Assembly (NCBI RefSeq): GCF_010686655.1
Contig: NZ_JAAGVY010000039.1
Span: forward strand, 1 to 48,901
DNA: 48,901 bases
Direction: 5' to 3'
Origin: Cryomorpha ignava
GTDB taxonomy: Bacteria > Bacteroidota > Bacteroidia > Flavobacteriales_D > Cryomorphaceae
Shown here: positions 15,660-25,817 of the stretch, one piece after another
How positions within the stretch are numbered: the first letter of the stretch is position 1
Layout of the letters: each line of letters starts with the position of its first letter
Notes under the pieces: model-generated
Seen by the model: only the letters and a program-made list of their open reading frames with translations
The model's database searches: none
Told to the model about the DNA's origin: nothing
Made by a program: the position numbers and the translations under genes

Positions 15660-16862
15660 ATGAAAATACTCCACACCTCCGATTGGCATATCGGAAAGCA
15701 GCTACACAAATATGATCTAAGTCCAGATTTAGACTTGTTTTTTGAATGGATGATCAATTACATCAAATCGGCAAACATTGATGTACTCCTTATTTCCGGC
15801 GATATTTTTGATCAGGCCAATCCATCTCAAGCAGCTTACAAACAGTATTATGATTTATTGAAAAATCTAATCAACCTGGATTGCAAAATAATTCTTACCG
15901 GTGGAAATCACGATTCTGCGGCAGTGCTAAATGCGCCGAAAGAATTGCTCAGGTCATTTGACATTACGGTGATAGGCGGAGCTACCGATAATGTGAGTGA
16001 AATGTTTGTGGAGATTGATAAAAATGGGGAGAAGCTGGTCGTAGCCGCTGTCCCATTTTTGAAAGATCGCGATATCCGCAAATCGGTGGCGGGCGAAACC
16101 TACGCAACCAAAATCGAACAGATTAAATCTGGACTGGAAACCTATTTTTCAAACATCAATCGTTATTACCAAGAGCATTTTTCAGGCGAACCGTTTATCG
16201 TAATGGGTCATTTATATGTTCAGGGAAGTACCATGTCTGATAGCGAACGTGATATTCAAATTGGAAATCAGGCTGGAGTTGAGGCGTATATGTTTGAAGA
16301 AATTCCGGATTATGTTGCCCTAGGCCATATTCACAAACCGCAGCTTATTTCGCAAACGCAGAAAATTCACTATTGCGGATCTCCTATTCCGCTTAGTTTT
16401 TCAGAAAGGAAAGATCATAAGCAAATCAATGTTATTACGATTAAAGATCAAGCGATTACAGATGTTGAAATTGTCCCTATTCCAAAACACCGAAATCTCA
16501 TCACTTTTGAAGGAAACTTGCAAGAGGTAGTTGGTAAATTGGAAGAATACTCCGAGGAAACCACCTTAAAGTCTTTGGCTGAAATTATGGTAAACGAAGA
16601 AGTTGAAAGCATCGAAAGACGTCAGACTTTTGAAGAACTGATTAATTCGCAGCCCAATGCGCATCTTGAAATTGTGAAGTCGCGTCTCAATTTTAAGAGT
16701 AAAATCCGCGGTGCCTCAGATGCCTTTGCGGTAGGAACTGATGTGGCTGACGTAACCCCCATGCAGATGTTTGAGAAGAAGCTCGAACTGCAAAGCGGTT
16801 TGGAAAATACCGATGAGTTAAAGCTTGCCTTTCGGGAAATATTGCAAGAACTGAATCTTTAA
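15660..16862 (+). CDS. sbcD: Nuclease SbcD (Mre11 family)
   Basis: A 400-residue nuclease subunit of the SbcCD complex, which opens DNA hairpins and trims protein-blocked ends in the cytoplasm. All phosphoesterase motifs are seen: ILHTSDWHIGKQL (Asp8, His10), ISGDIFDQANPS, TGGNHDSAA, MGHLYVQG and ALGHIHKPQ. A capping domain follows and ends in a short helical tail. sbcC starts 4 bases after the stop, so the two form an operon. Length is normal. Confidence 0.96.
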   Translation: MKILHTSDWHIGKQLHKYDLSPDLDLFFEWMINYIKSANIDVLLISGDIFDQANPSQAAYKQYYDLLKNLINLDCKIILTGGNHDSAAVLNAPKELLRSFDITVIGGATDNVSEMFVEIDKNGEKLVVAAVPFLKDRDIRKSVAGETYATKIEQIKSGLETYFSNINRYYQEHFSGEPFIVMGHLYVQGSTMSDSERDIQIGNQAGVEAYMFEEIPDYVALGHIHKPQLISQTQKIHYCGSPIPLSFSERKDHKQINVITIKDQAITDVEIVPIPKHRNLITFEGNLQEVVGKLEEYSEETTLKSLAEIMVNEEVESIERRQTFEELINSQPNAHLEIVKSRLNFKSKIRGASDAFAVGTDVADVTPMQMFEKKLELQSGLENTDELKLAFREILQELNL

Positions 16863-16866
16863 ACCC

Positions 16867-19800
16867 ATGCAGATTAGAAAAATACGTTTTGAAAACATTC
16901 ACTCTCTCAAAGGTGCCCACGAAATTGATTTTGGAGATGGCATATTGGGTGAAGCCGGTTTATTTGCCATAATTGGCCCAACAGGCTCTGGAAAATCGAC
17001 GCTGCTTGACGTGATTACATTGGCGATTTACAACCGAATAGCGCGCGTAGATAAAAGCATTTCCAACACTGTTTTGGAAGATGATGGTGGCATAATGACG
17101 CGCAATATGAAGAGCTGTTTTGCCGAGGTGGAATACCGGGTAAAAGGAAAAGACTACCGCAGTCATTGGTCGATAGAGCGCAACCGGAACAACAATTTAA
17201 ATGCGCGCAAACAAGAGATTGTAGAAGTGGCCACCGGAACCATTATAGACACCGGCACAAAAACTCCTGACAAAAACGAGGAAATAATTGGCTTGAGCTA
17301 TGACCAATTTGTGAAGGCTATGGTGCTTTCGCAGGGAGAGTTTAGCAAGCTGCTTCAGGCGCCGCGAAACGAGCGCAATAAACTTTTGGAAGACATAACA
17401 GGAGCAAGATCTTATCGTGAAATTGGAAGAGCGGTATTTATGCGATATGCCGGCCTCAAAAAGAAGGTGGAATTAAAAGAAGCCGGCCTTGAAAGCATTG
17501 AATTACTCACTCCTGAAATAGTTGACCAGAAAAAATCTGAATTAAAAACACTAACCGATTTAAAACCAGAAGTTCAAAAATCACATCAGGAGTATTTAGC
17601 GAAAATCGCCACACGGAAAGAACTCACTAACAAGAAAGAAGAACAAAAACAATTAGAGATAAATCAGATAAAGCTTAAAGAACTTTATGCAAATTTCAAA
17701 CCTCAAAAAGAAAAACTTGATAGACATGAAAAGCTTGTAAAATACAGTGACGATCTGCGTGATCACAATTCGATTTTAAAAGATTTAAATAGAACGAAGG
17801 AAGAGCTAGAAAGCATCAATAAGACAAAATCAGAAGAGGAAACGAAGCAAATTTCCTTGATTGAAAAAGCATCAAAACTCCTCGCTACAAGAATAGATAT
17901 TGATTCGGCTCATGAAAAACTAGAAGGATTTAGAGATACGATTTCCGGCTTACAATCGCAGGAAAAAGCCAAGCAAGGAGAAGCCGTTTTGTACCAAAAT
18001 CAGGTTAAGACACAAATCCGAAAAATCAATGATTCCGGATACCCATTGGCGGAAGCCGAAACCCCTGCCCTATTAGCAACGGAAGTTGAAGACTTAGTGC
18101 ATCAAGTTAATGCGCGCATAGAAACTTCGGGATTGACATCGCTTGAAGACTTAAATCAAAAATCGGAAGAGCTCAAAGTCGCAACCGAAAAATCTCGAGA
18201 TCTACTTACCAAAAAACAAGAGGAAATACGCTTACAGAAAGCGATACAAACGCACAGTGCACGCTTAAAATCAGGCCAGGAAACTTTAGACACTGATTTG
18301 AAGAAAGTGCCGGAACTGGAAAAGGAGATTTTAGTTGTTGAAAAAGAAATAGCGCATTTAGCGAAAACTGTTGAGCACCAACGGAAACATCAAAGTCTGG
18401 AAGATCACCGCGCCGAATTAAAACCCGATGAACCCTGCCCGTTGTGCGGATCTCTGGAACATCCGTATGCTTTAGAAAATCCAAAGTTTGATACAAAAGA
18501 AGAGCTCCTAAAAGACAAGCGAGATTTGCTAAAAACCAAGAGTGATTTGCGCATTCGGATAACCGAAAAAAATAAGTTTCTTGTGGAGGAAATCGCGCGG
18601 ATTGAATCGGAAATGCAAGGGGTGGCAAAAGAAGAGAAAGCAAATCTGGAAATTATGGAAAACCTTGCGAAAGGGTTGAAATGGGATTTTAAAGAATCTT
18701 TAGATGATTTGCAGAATAGGCGATCACAGTTAATAAACTCGCAGAAAAGTCTGGAAAATACGAAGCAGGCTTTTCAAACCAAATCTCTTATTGGTGACAT
18801 GACAGAAAGCTTAAAAAACTGGGATTTTACGCTACAGAAATATCGTGAAGTGAAAGAGAAACGGGAAAAGCTGTATTCGGGAACGGATATCAGTCAAGTT
18901 ACCAATCGATTAACGACAGACCTTACCCGCACGGCGACCAGTATTTTATCCACTAAAAAACAACTACACGAACTCGGCGAAAAGCTAAAATCGTCACAAA
19001 CTCAAAAATCGGAGAGCCTCAAAAAAATAGATGAAATTCTGGTAAAAGAGAATTTAGAAACCATAGAGCAGTTGCAAAAAGGCATTCTACCGGAAGAAGA
19101 GGCAGACAAATACCGCAAGAGAAATGCGCAATTAGAAGATGGGAAGGCTCGCCTGTCTGAACAAGAGAAAAATCTTAAAAAAACACTTGATGATCTTCTG
19201 CAAAAAGATGATGATATACTAAGTGATGAAGCTTTGAATGAATTATTTAAAGACGCTGAAACGGCATGGAATAATCTCTCGCTGAACATTGGAAAAATAA
19301 CCCAAAGTCTGGATGATGATCAAAAAACCCGACAGCGTCAACAAACCGTTTTGGATGAATTGAACCGATTAAAAAAAGACCTTGCTTTGTGGAAAACGAT
19401 GAACGATTTAATCGGTGACTCCAACGGAAATAAGTTCTCAAACTTTGTACAGGACTTAACGCTTGAGCAGTTAATAGGATTTGCAAATAAACGCTTGGAG
19501 GAATTCAGCGACAGGTATTTATTAGACATCCCAACTGCTGATGAAGCTGACAAAAGCGACACCCTAAAAGTGTTTGACAAGTACATGGGAAATGCACGCC
19601 GCTCGGTGCGCACCCTATCGGGCGGTGAAACATTTTTGGTGAGTTTGGCCATGGCTTTTGCGCTCTCTGATATCGCCTCGCGAAATGTAAAAATTGAATC
19701 TTTGTTTATCGACGAAGGTTTTGGAACGCTCGATCCCGAAACCCTCGATCAGGCCATTACCATTCTCGAAAAAATGCAAAATGAAGGCAATAAATCTGTG

Positions 19801-19902
19801 GGAATAATCTCGCATGTGGGTGCGCTTAAAGAGCGAATTACTACCCAGATTCAATTGGAAAAAAGCAGTTTGGGGTACTCTACGATTCGGGTGGTTCAAT
19901 AA
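16867..19902 (+). CDS. sbcC: ATPase SbcC (Rad50 family)
   Basis: A 1011-residue SMC-like ATPase partner of SbcD. The N-terminal lobe has Walker A (IGPTGSGKSTLLDVI, about residues 36-50) and the Q-loop (VLSQGEFSKLLQAP). Two long coiled-coil arms flank a zinc-hook at C524-P-L-C527. The C-terminal lobe has the signature RTLSGGETFLVSLAMAFALS and Walker B LFIDEGFGTLD. This is the usual order and size. It follows sbcD at a 4-base gap and needs it for nuclease function. Confidence 0.96.
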   Translation: MQIRKIRFENIHSLKGAHEIDFGDGILGEAGLFAIIGPTGSGKSTLLDVITLAIYNRIARVDKSISNTVLEDDGGIMTRNMKSCFAEVEYRVKGKDYRSHWSIERNRNNNLNARKQEIVEVATGTIIDTGTKTPDKNEEIIGLSYDQFVKAMVLSQGEFSKLLQAPRNERNKLLEDITGARSYREIGRAVFMRYAGLKKKVELKEAGLESIELLTPEIVDQKKSELKTLTDLKPEVQKSHQEYLAKIATRKELTNKKEEQKQLEINQIKLKELYANFKPQKEKLDRHEKLVKYSDDLRDHNSILKDLNRTKEELESINKTKSEEETKQISLIEKASKLLATRIDIDSAHEKLEGFRDTISGLQSQEKAKQGEAVLYQNQVKTQIRKINDSGYPLAEAETPALLATEVEDLVHQVNARIETSGLTSLEDLNQKSEELKVATEKSRDLLTKKQEEIRLQKAIQTHSARLKSGQETLDTDLKKVPELEKEILVVEKEIAHLAKTVEHQRKHQSLEDHRAELKPDEPCPLCGSLEHPYALENPKFDTKEELLKDKRDLLKTKSDLRIRITEKNKFLVEEIARIESEMQGVAKEEKANLEIMENLAKGLKWDFKESLDDLQNRRSQLINSQKSLENTKQAFQTKSLIGDMTESLKNWDFTLQKYREVKEKREKLYSGTDISQVTNRLTTDLTRTATSILSTKKQLHELGEKLKSSQTQKSESLKKIDEILVKENLETIEQLQKGILPEEEADKYRKRNAQLEDGKARLSEQEKNLKKTLDDLLQKDDDILSDEALNELFKDAETAWNNLSLNIGKITQSLDDDQKTRQRQQTVLDELNRLKKDLALWKTMNDLIGDSNGNKFSNFVQDLTLEQLIGFANKRLEEFSDRYLLDIPTADEADKSDTLKVFDKYMGNARRSVRTLSGGETFLVSLAMAFALSDIASRNVKIESLFIDEGFGTLDPETLDQAITILEKMQNEGNKSVGIISHVGALKERITTQIQLEKSSLGYSTIRVVQ

Positions 19903-20079
19903 AAACATGTAATTCATACCTGTTTAACACTGGCTTCATAGGCATTTAAGTTTGGTCTGATTATCAACAAACTAAACAAAATATAGCTTTGGTCGGTTGG
20001 ATTTAGAGAAATCAATTTGTTTGAGTGGATTTCCAACTCAAATCCTTGAATTTCATTTGTTCAATTCAAAACCGAAACT

Positions 20080-20808
20080 ATGCAATTAGAAAATAAAGTA
20101 GCAGTAGTAACAGGCGCAAGCAGCGGAATAGGAAAAGCAATTGTTAAAAAGCTTTCAGAAAAAGGATGCCGTGTTGTGCTGGCAAGCAGAAGTCTAGATA
20201 AACTGAAAGTAATAAAAGCCGGGCTTAAGGGGGAAACCATGGTAGTTGAACTGGATGTGACTGATTCAGAAAGTGTTTCTAAGGCATTTGAGAAAATAAA
20301 CAACGAATTTGGAAAAGTTGACATCCTTGTTAACAATGCAGGCGTAATGCCTCTTACCTACCTTAAAAATGAACATTTGGAAGAATGGCTAAAAACAATT
20401 GATGTAAATGTAAAAGGCGTTTTACGTTGCATGCAAGCAGTTTTACCCGGAATGATCGACCGAAAAGATGGTCACATAGTGAATATTGCATCTATAGACG
20501 GAAAAGAGTTTTATAAGGGAGGCGCGGTATATAGTGCTTCTAAAGCAGCAATAATCGCATTGTCAAGAGCTATGCGTCTTGAAGTATCATCAGAATACAA
20601 CATTCGTGTAACCTGTATCGAGCCTGGCACGGTTGATACAGATTTGAGAGGCGATATTTCTGATAAGGAATTTGAGAAAAACCAGGATTGGGACGATAAT
20701 GAAGCAAAACTCAAACCGGAAGAAATAGCTGATGGAATTCTCTATGCCCTAAGTCAGCCCGAGAGTGTGAATGTGAATGAGCTATTGATTACACCAACAA
20801 GGGCTTAA
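20080..20808 (+). CDS. Classical short-chain dehydrogenase/reductase
   Basis: A 242-residue Rossmann-fold oxidoreductase. It has the cofactor motif TGASSGIG (residues 11-18), NNAG (85-88), and the catalytic Ser138, Tyr151 and Lys155 (YSASK). The basic Arg and Ser after strand 2 (ASRSLDKL) favour NADPH. It is closest in style to the YdfG / NADP-dependent serine-type dehydrogenases (CIEPGTVDTDL segment), but the substrate cannot be read from sequence. It stands alone between sbcC and a small membrane-protein gene. Confidence 0.92.
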   Translation: MQLENKVAVVTGASSGIGKAIVKKLSEKGCRVVLASRSLDKLKVIKAGLKGETMVVELDVTDSESVSKAFEKINNEFGKVDILVNNAGVMPLTYLKNEHLEEWLKTIDVNVKGVLRCMQAVLPGMIDRKDGHIVNIASIDGKEFYKGGAVYSASKAAIIALSRAMRLEVSSEYNIRVTCIEPGTVDTDLRGDISDKEFEKNQDWDDNEAKLKPEEIADGILYALSQPESVNVNELLITPTRA

Positions 20809-20941
20809 AGTCTTATCCAAAGCGAATTTTGGTCTGGTTAGTCGCGATTTCGATTCGTAATCTAGATTGGTAATCCTTTGAGGAAGTTTTCGATTTTCCT
20901 CTTTCAGGTGTTGACATTCCTTCTTAAAAGTCGATTGAAGA

Positions 20942-21475
20942 ATGAATACATATTCATTCCATTTAAAAATGATCCTTCTAAAATCAAAATTTAAAAAATC
21001 AGGACCTTATGGTATTCTTATTTTTTTAAATATTGCTATCGCATCACTTGCATTATTACTTTTACTTTGGATAGGAAGTAACTTCAAACCAGATTTGGTA
21101 ACAATTCTAATAGCCGCCATTAGTTTGGTCTCTATCCAAACCATTTTGCTTTTCCTCTTTTTTAGCCATTGTAAAATCATATCCCTTTATGAAGAAGGAA
21201 TAAGTTTCGGAAATCCAGTTTTTATGTATCTCACAAAATCTTATTCGTGGAGCGATTTTGATGGTTTTATTTTGGTTCGTGAAGAAACAGAGCATTCAGA
21301 AATAGAAGCGATTTGGCTCGTGAAAGATAAAAAGCTTTCCAAACGTATTTCATCTGGAATTTACCTGAACTATGAAGAAATAAAAGTGAGCTTAAGGATC
21401 AAAAACGAAGGACATAAATCCATTTCATCAATCCTTCAAGCAAGAGCTGTTTTGGGTCTAAAAGTTAATTTATGA
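20942..21475 (+). CDS. Membrane protein of unknown function
   Basis: A 177-residue protein with two hydrophobic segments (about 22-45 and 50-75) in a hairpin. A cytoplasmic domain follows (YEEGISFGNPVFMYLTKSYS, then WSDFDGFILVREETEHSEIE), which resembles the PH-like bPH folds. I recognise no specific family. Its 3' end lies 29 bases from the convergent hemolysin III gene. The start at 20942 is the first ATG; ATG 20969 is also possible. Confidence 0.6.
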   Translation: MNTYSFHLKMILLKSKFKKSGPYGILIFLNIAIASLALLLLLWIGSNFKPDLVTILIAAISLVSIQTILLFLFFSHCKIISLYEEGISFGNPVFMYLTKSYSWSDFDGFILVREETEHSEIEAIWLVKDKKLSKRISSGIYLNYEEIKVSLRIKNEGHKSISSILQARAVLGLKVNL

Positions 21476-21504
21476 CCGGCAGCAAAAAGAACTGTCCGAA
21501 AAAG

Positions 21505-22140
21505 TTATTGATAAATCCCCCAAACTCCAATAAGATGGCTCACCGCTCCACCCAGCACAAATACATGCCAGATAGCGTGGTGATAAGGAATTTTTTTAAC
21601 CAAATAAAATACTACTCCAAGCGTATAGAATACTCCGCCTACGCCAATCCAAAAAACGCTATTATCGGTCATGGTATCTTTAAAAGAATCAGGTGCTCCC
21701 ACTATCATCCAGCCCATTGCTAAATAGATGGCTGTAGAAACCACTCGGAATTTTCCCGCGAAAAAGAATTTAAAGATCGTTCCCGCCAGCGCAAGTGTCC
21801 ACAAAACAAGAAGCATTAGTTGAACATCTGCTTTATTGGCGTAAGCCAAAATAAACGGCGTATAAGTTCCCGCAATTAAATAGTAGATACTTATATGATC
21901 CCAGATTTTCATCAAATGGCGGCGCTTAGGCTCTCGGTGATAATGATATAAGGATGAAAACCCAAAGACCATTAAAAAACTCACACCATAAATAAGAAGC
22001 CCAATCACTGTAACTTGATTTGAAAAATCAGAATCGACGGCGTGGTAAATCAAAAAAGGAATTGCTACGATTCCAAGTACAAAACCAATGATATGGGTTG
22101 CTATATTGGCGCGCTCATGGCTCGGTGAATAATCTGACAT
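21505..22140 (-). CDS. Hemolysin III family (PAQR-type) membrane protein
   Basis: A 211-residue protein with seven predicted membrane segments. It carries the family's conserved histidines and polar residues: SSLYHYHREP (helix 2), IWDHISIYYLIAGTYTPF (helix 3), and IWHVFVLGGAVSHLIGV at the C-terminal end. This matches the YqfA/TrhA/hemolysin III group of the PAQR superfamily, whose members resemble adiponectin receptors and probably act as metal-dependent hydrolases; the hemolytic label is historic. It is a single gene with no clear operon. Confidence 0.93.
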   Translation of the reverse strand: MSDYSPSHERANIATHIIGFVLGIVAIPFLIYHAVDSDFSNQVTVIGLLIYGVSFLMVFGFSSLYHYHREPKRRHLMKIWDHISIYYLIAGTYTPFILAYANKADVQLMLLVLWTLALAGTIFKFFFAGKFRVVSTAIYLAMGWMIVGAPDSFKDTMTDNSVFWIGVGGVFYTLGVVFYLVKKIPYHHAIWHVFVLGGAVSHLIGVWGIYQ

Positions 22141-22230
22141 GGTACAAAGTTACTTTTCTAAACTGAGAATAGGCCTACCGGAATACCCTATTCTTTTATC
22201 GACCCCTGACTGATTTTTCACTGTATTAAA

Positions 22231-23694
22231 CTACTCCTTTTGTTCAAACTTAAATGGAAAAACAGCAGATTCCATATGCGCATTTTGCATAATTGTGACT
22301 ATTGAATCAACAATTGCCTGATTTTGATTTGCAATATTCTTCTTCTCTCCTAAATCTGTACTCAAATCATACAATTCAATTGGCGAATCAAAACCTCTGT
22401 TTACACCCGATCGGACCCCTTTCCATTTGCCCATGCGCACTGCCTGACTTCCACCTCGCTCTGGAAACTCCCAATATAAAAATGCATGTTCATCTTGGGG
22501 TTGTCCCTTTAAGGCATTCAAAAATGAAATTCCGTCGGTAGTTTCGGGGGCATCTACATTTGCAATATCTGCAAAAGTGGGCATTAAATCCCAAAAGGCC
22601 GAAATATGATCAGTTTCAGTACTGGGCTTAATCACACCGTCCCATCGGGCAACCATGGGCACACGTAATCCGCCTTCGTATAAATCTCTTTTATAGCCTT
22701 TTAAAGGGCCGTTGCTATTAAAAAAATCAGGGTCAGCGCCACCCTCCTTGTGCGGGCCGTTATCTGAAGTGAAAATAATTAATGTGTTGTTGGCAATTCC
22801 CAATTCTTCGAGTTTTGCAACAATCTCTCCTACCTCATCATCAAGCAGCGTAACCATTGCAGCAAAAGTGGCATGGGTTTCGGGTTGAGAAGAATAACCA
22901 CCCATTTTGTATCGCGGACCTTCGTCAACTCCAAAATAGGCTTTATCGGGCGCAAACTTTTCACGGTATTTCGCAATGTATTCTTCAGGCGCTGCAAGCT
23001 CGGCATGTGGTATTGTAGAAGGATAGAAAAGGAAAAACGGCTTGTCCTTATTCGCATCAATAAATGCAAGTGCTTTCTGGTGAATAAGATTCGGGGCGTA
23101 AACTCCCTCGCCACTGCCGCTGTTTTCATCCAACACTACTTTTTGATCATTATCCCACAAATGAAACGGGTAATAGCTGTGGCTCATACGCTGGCAGTTG
23201 TATCCGTAAAAAACATCAAATCCCTGATTTATCGGATCGCCACTCGAGCCCACCGGCCCCAATCCCCACTTTCCAAAAGCACCTGTAGTATAGCCGGCTT
23301 CTTTGAGCAATTCGGCAATCGTAAAGTCAGAGTCGTTGATGGGATACTGACCCTCAGGTTGTATTTCCTCATTTCCACGCACTGTGGTATGACCTGTATG
23401 CAAACCCGTGATAAGCGCCGAGCGCGAAGGTGCGCAAACAGTGCTTCCCGAATAATGCTGCGTAAATTTAATTCCCTTTTCAGCCAGCGCATCAATATTG
23501 GGTGTGTTAAACTTTTTTTGACCGTAGCTGCTCAAATCACCATAGCCCAAATCATCTGCAAGAATATAGACTATATTGGGTTTAGCATTCTGTGATCGAG
23601 CTTCTTGCGGCTTGGTTTCAGACGATTGAGCTTGCGCACAAGAGATTTGAGAAACAGCAAATAAACCGAGAAAAATGAGAATGACTTTATTCAT
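22231..23694 (-). CDS. Exported type I sulfatase (arylsulfatase-like)
   Basis: A 487-residue S1-family sulfatase starting at the ATG at 23694; the extra upstream codons in frame have no signal character. Signal peptide in residues 1-22 (ISCAQAQ). The metal-binding DD is at 47-48 (ILADDLGYGDLSSYG). The formylglycine site C87-A-P-S-R91 follows the C-x-P-S-R rule, so it needs an anaerobic or FGE maturase not visible here. TSDNGPH and LRVPMVARWDG motifs are present. It hydrolyses sulfate esters, probably from algal polysaccharides. It resembles heparan/mucin-type N-acetylglucosamine or choline-type sulfatases, but the substrate is unresolved. No SusCD genes are adjacent, so it is an orphan rather than part of a polysaccharide locus. 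Confidence 0.93.
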   Translation of the reverse strand: MNKVILIFLGLFAVSQISCAQAQSSETKPQEARSQNAKPNIVYILADDLGYGDLSSYGQKKFNTPNIDALAEKGIKFTQHYSGSTVCAPSRSALITGLHTGHTTVRGNEEIQPEGQYPINDSDFTIAELLKEAGYTTGAFGKWGLGPVGSSGDPINQGFDVFYGYNCQRMSHSYYPFHLWDNDQKVVLDENSGSGEGVYAPNLIHQKALAFIDANKDKPFFLFYPSTIPHAELAAPEEYIAKYREKFAPDKAYFGVDEGPRYKMGGYSSQPETHATFAAMVTLLDDEVGEIVAKLEELGIANNTLIIFTSDNGPHKEGGADPDFFNSNGPLKGYKRDLYEGGLRVPMVARWDGVIKPSTETDHISAFWDLMPTFADIANVDAPETTDGISFLNALKGQPQDEHAFLYWEFPERGGSQAVRMGKWKGVRSGVNRGFDSPIELYDLSTDLGEKKNIANQNQAIVDSIVTIMQNAHMESAVFPFKFEQKE

Positions 23695-23889
23695 AATATG
23701 GATGGTAATTTGATTTACGCGAAAAGTCAAAAATAGTACCAAAAGAAGTATTAATCACATAATGAAGCGTTAAATCGCGCTTTCGCGAAAATTTTAGGCT
23801 AACTAAAGGGATATGAGATAATCAGAAACCCGAAAATAACTTTTGAGAATTGGACTAAACGGAGTTAATAAAACTCATTCCTTTAAATA

Positions 23890-23920
23890 TTTGAGAAGGC
23901 CGTTTTCTAAATTACATTTG
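23890..23920 (+). promoter_or_regulatory. Promoter of the ClC transporter gene
   Basis: TTTG (23890-23893), 19 bases, TACATTTG (23913-23920): an exact Bacteroidota-type promoter, 32 bases before the ATG at 23953. Confidence 0.75.
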
Positions 23921-23952
23921 CACACGCATTCTATAAAAGCTATAATCTTTTA

Positions 23953-25809
23953 ATGAAATTCAGACTCAAGAGGCTCTATGTAAACTTTCTAAAGTACAAG
24001 AAAGCTTTTCAGGAATATAACTTTAACAAGTTTAACCTCGCAGAGATACTTGTTTTTTGGCTGAAAAGTCATTTTTCGCGCTCGCAGTTCCTTGTGTTAT
24101 CTGGTATTCTGGTGGGATTAACTGCAGGGTTGGCAGGCGTACTTCTAAAAACGGTCGTTCACAAAATCCATACGTTCATTGAGCAAGATCTCCACTTCGA
24201 AGAGCGCTTGTGGGTTTATGCCTTGCTCCCGATTATCGGGATAACCCTAACAGCATTTGTTGCAAAGTTCTTTTTTAAAGGTCAAGTTAACGAAGAAAAA
24301 GGCATACCCATTATTCTAAACGACATTGCAAAAAACAATAGTCATGTGGGCGCGAGGCGAATGTATTCTGAAATGATTCAGAGCGCAATTACCATTGGTT
24401 TTGGTGGTTCGGCAGGTTTAGAGAGCCCTATTGCAGTTACCGGATCTGCTATTGGTTCTAATTATTCTAAACGATACCGTCTTGATTATAAAGAACGTAC
24501 GCTACTGCTCGCTGCCGGCGCTTCTGCTGGTATAGCCGCCGCTTTTAATGCGCCGATTGCAGGCGTAATGTTTGCCTTTGAATTGCTACTCGTAGGGCTT
24601 GTTTTCACTGATTTTATACCACTCGTTATCGCCGCTATTTGCGGAAGCTTACTCTCCAAAATCATTCTCAATGAAGATGTGCTCTTTGGATTTCAGGCAC
24701 GCGATTCGTTTGATTATTACAACATTCTATTCTACATCGGGCTGGGAATTCTTACCGGACTCTACGCGCGCTATTTTTTGCTTGTAAGCCAATGGATTCA
24801 CGGATTTTTTCACACCATGAAGCAGAATTTTATGGTGAAAGCCCTAATTGGCGGCTCAATACTTTCGGTGCTCTGCATCGTTTTCCCGCCGCTTTTCGGA
24901 GAGGGTTACAGCAGCATTCGTCTTTTGGAATTTGGACAGGTAGATCACCTGGTTCACGAAAGTTTATTCCGGTATTTTACTTCTCCCGAAATTGCGGTTG
25001 TAGTTTTTCTAGCGCTCGCAGTAATGTTTAAGGCCATAGCCACAAGTGTAACTCTGCACTCGGGGGGAAACGGTGGAAACTTTGCTCCGTCGCTTATTGC
25101 CGGAGGCCTTTTGGGCTTTTGGTTTGGATATACCCTTTCTTTTCTCGGCTTTGAAAATGTACCCATCACCAATTTAATGCTGGTAGGAATGGCCGGAGTA
25201 ATGGCAGGGGCACTTTACGCTCCGCTAACTGCTATATTCCTCATTGCAGAATCAAGCTCGGGATACGATTTATTCATCCCGCTAATGATTGTCTCGGTTA
25301 TGTCATTTCTGATCAATAAATCGTTTTCATCAATTAATCCCGACTTGAAAAGACTAGCCGATGAGGGTAAAATATTTACCTCAAAGCATGATCGCAACCT
25401 ACTGATGCGCATAAATATAGACGATTGCGTGCGCAACAAGAACTTTAGTATTACTATACATGCTGAGGGAAGAACACTGCTCGCCAAATTTAGAAACAGT
25501 ACAGAAAATTTTATTGCAGTATTAAAAGAAGATGGAACATACTGGGGAACCATTTCACGAGAAAATTTATTGCCTTTTTTAAGTAATGAAAAAGAGGTAG
25601 AAGAATTACGCATTGCCGATGTAACTTCAAATCCTTCCTACAAGGTTAAACCATCAGAAAATATTCTTATTGTAATGAAAATGCTCGATGAATCTGATGT
25701 TTGGCAGCTACCGGTTGTAGATGTAAATGATCACTTCTTGGGCTTTGTGAGCAAAACCGATATACTCAATGAATACCGCTTGCTGCTAAAAGACTACTCT
25801 ACAACCTAA
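23953..25809 (+). CDS. ClC-type chloride channel/antiporter with C-terminal CBS pair
   Basis: A 618-residue protein: about 30 cytoplasmic residues, then the ClC membrane core (about 45-460), then two CBS domains (about 490-618, ending in SKTDILNEYRLLL). Filter and gate motifs are seen: GSAGLESP with gating Glu157 (GREGP in the E. coli protein), and GGNGGNFAPSLIAG near 372-385. The gating Glu is kept, so it can gate or move protons; whether it is a channel or a Cl-/H+ exchanger depends on the internal proton Glu, which I cannot assign by eye. The CBS pair suggests regulation by nucleotides. The gene ends 8 bases from the convergent DUF3365 gene. Confidence 0.93.
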   Translation: MKFRLKRLYVNFLKYKKAFQEYNFNKFNLAEILVFWLKSHFSRSQFLVLSGILVGLTAGLAGVLLKTVVHKIHTFIEQDLHFEERLWVYALLPIIGITLTAFVAKFFFKGQVNEEKGIPIILNDIAKNNSHVGARRMYSEMIQSAITIGFGGSAGLESPIAVTGSAIGSNYSKRYRLDYKERTLLLAAGASAGIAAAFNAPIAGVMFAFELLLVGLVFTDFIPLVIAAICGSLLSKIILNEDVLFGFQARDSFDYYNILFYIGLGILTGLYARYFLLVSQWIHGFFHTMKQNFMVKALIGGSILSVLCIVFPPLFGEGYSSIRLLEFGQVDHLVHESLFRYFTSPEIAVVVFLALAVMFKAIATSVTLHSGGNGGNFAPSLIAGGLLGFWFGYTLSFLGFENVPITNLMLVGMAGVMAGALYAPLTAIFLIAESSSGYDLFIPLMIVSVMSFLINKSFSSINPDLKRLADEGKIFTSKHDRNLLMRINIDDCVRNKNFSITIHAEGRTLLAKFRNSTENFIAVLKEDGTYWGTISRENLLPFLSNEKEVEELRIADVTSNPSYKVKPSENILIVMKMLDESDVWQLPVVDVNDHFLGFVSKTDILNEYRLLLKDYSTT

Positions 25810-25817
25810 GCAAAGTT

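Noticed and set aside
22873-23595. 240-codon plus-strand ORF
   Set aside because: Antisense shadow of the sulfatase gene, Cys- and Arg-rich with no domain.
22231-23694. Polysaccharide utilisation locus around the sulfatase
   Set aside because: No SusC, SusD or glycosidase gene nearby; neighbours are hemolysin III and a ClC transporter.
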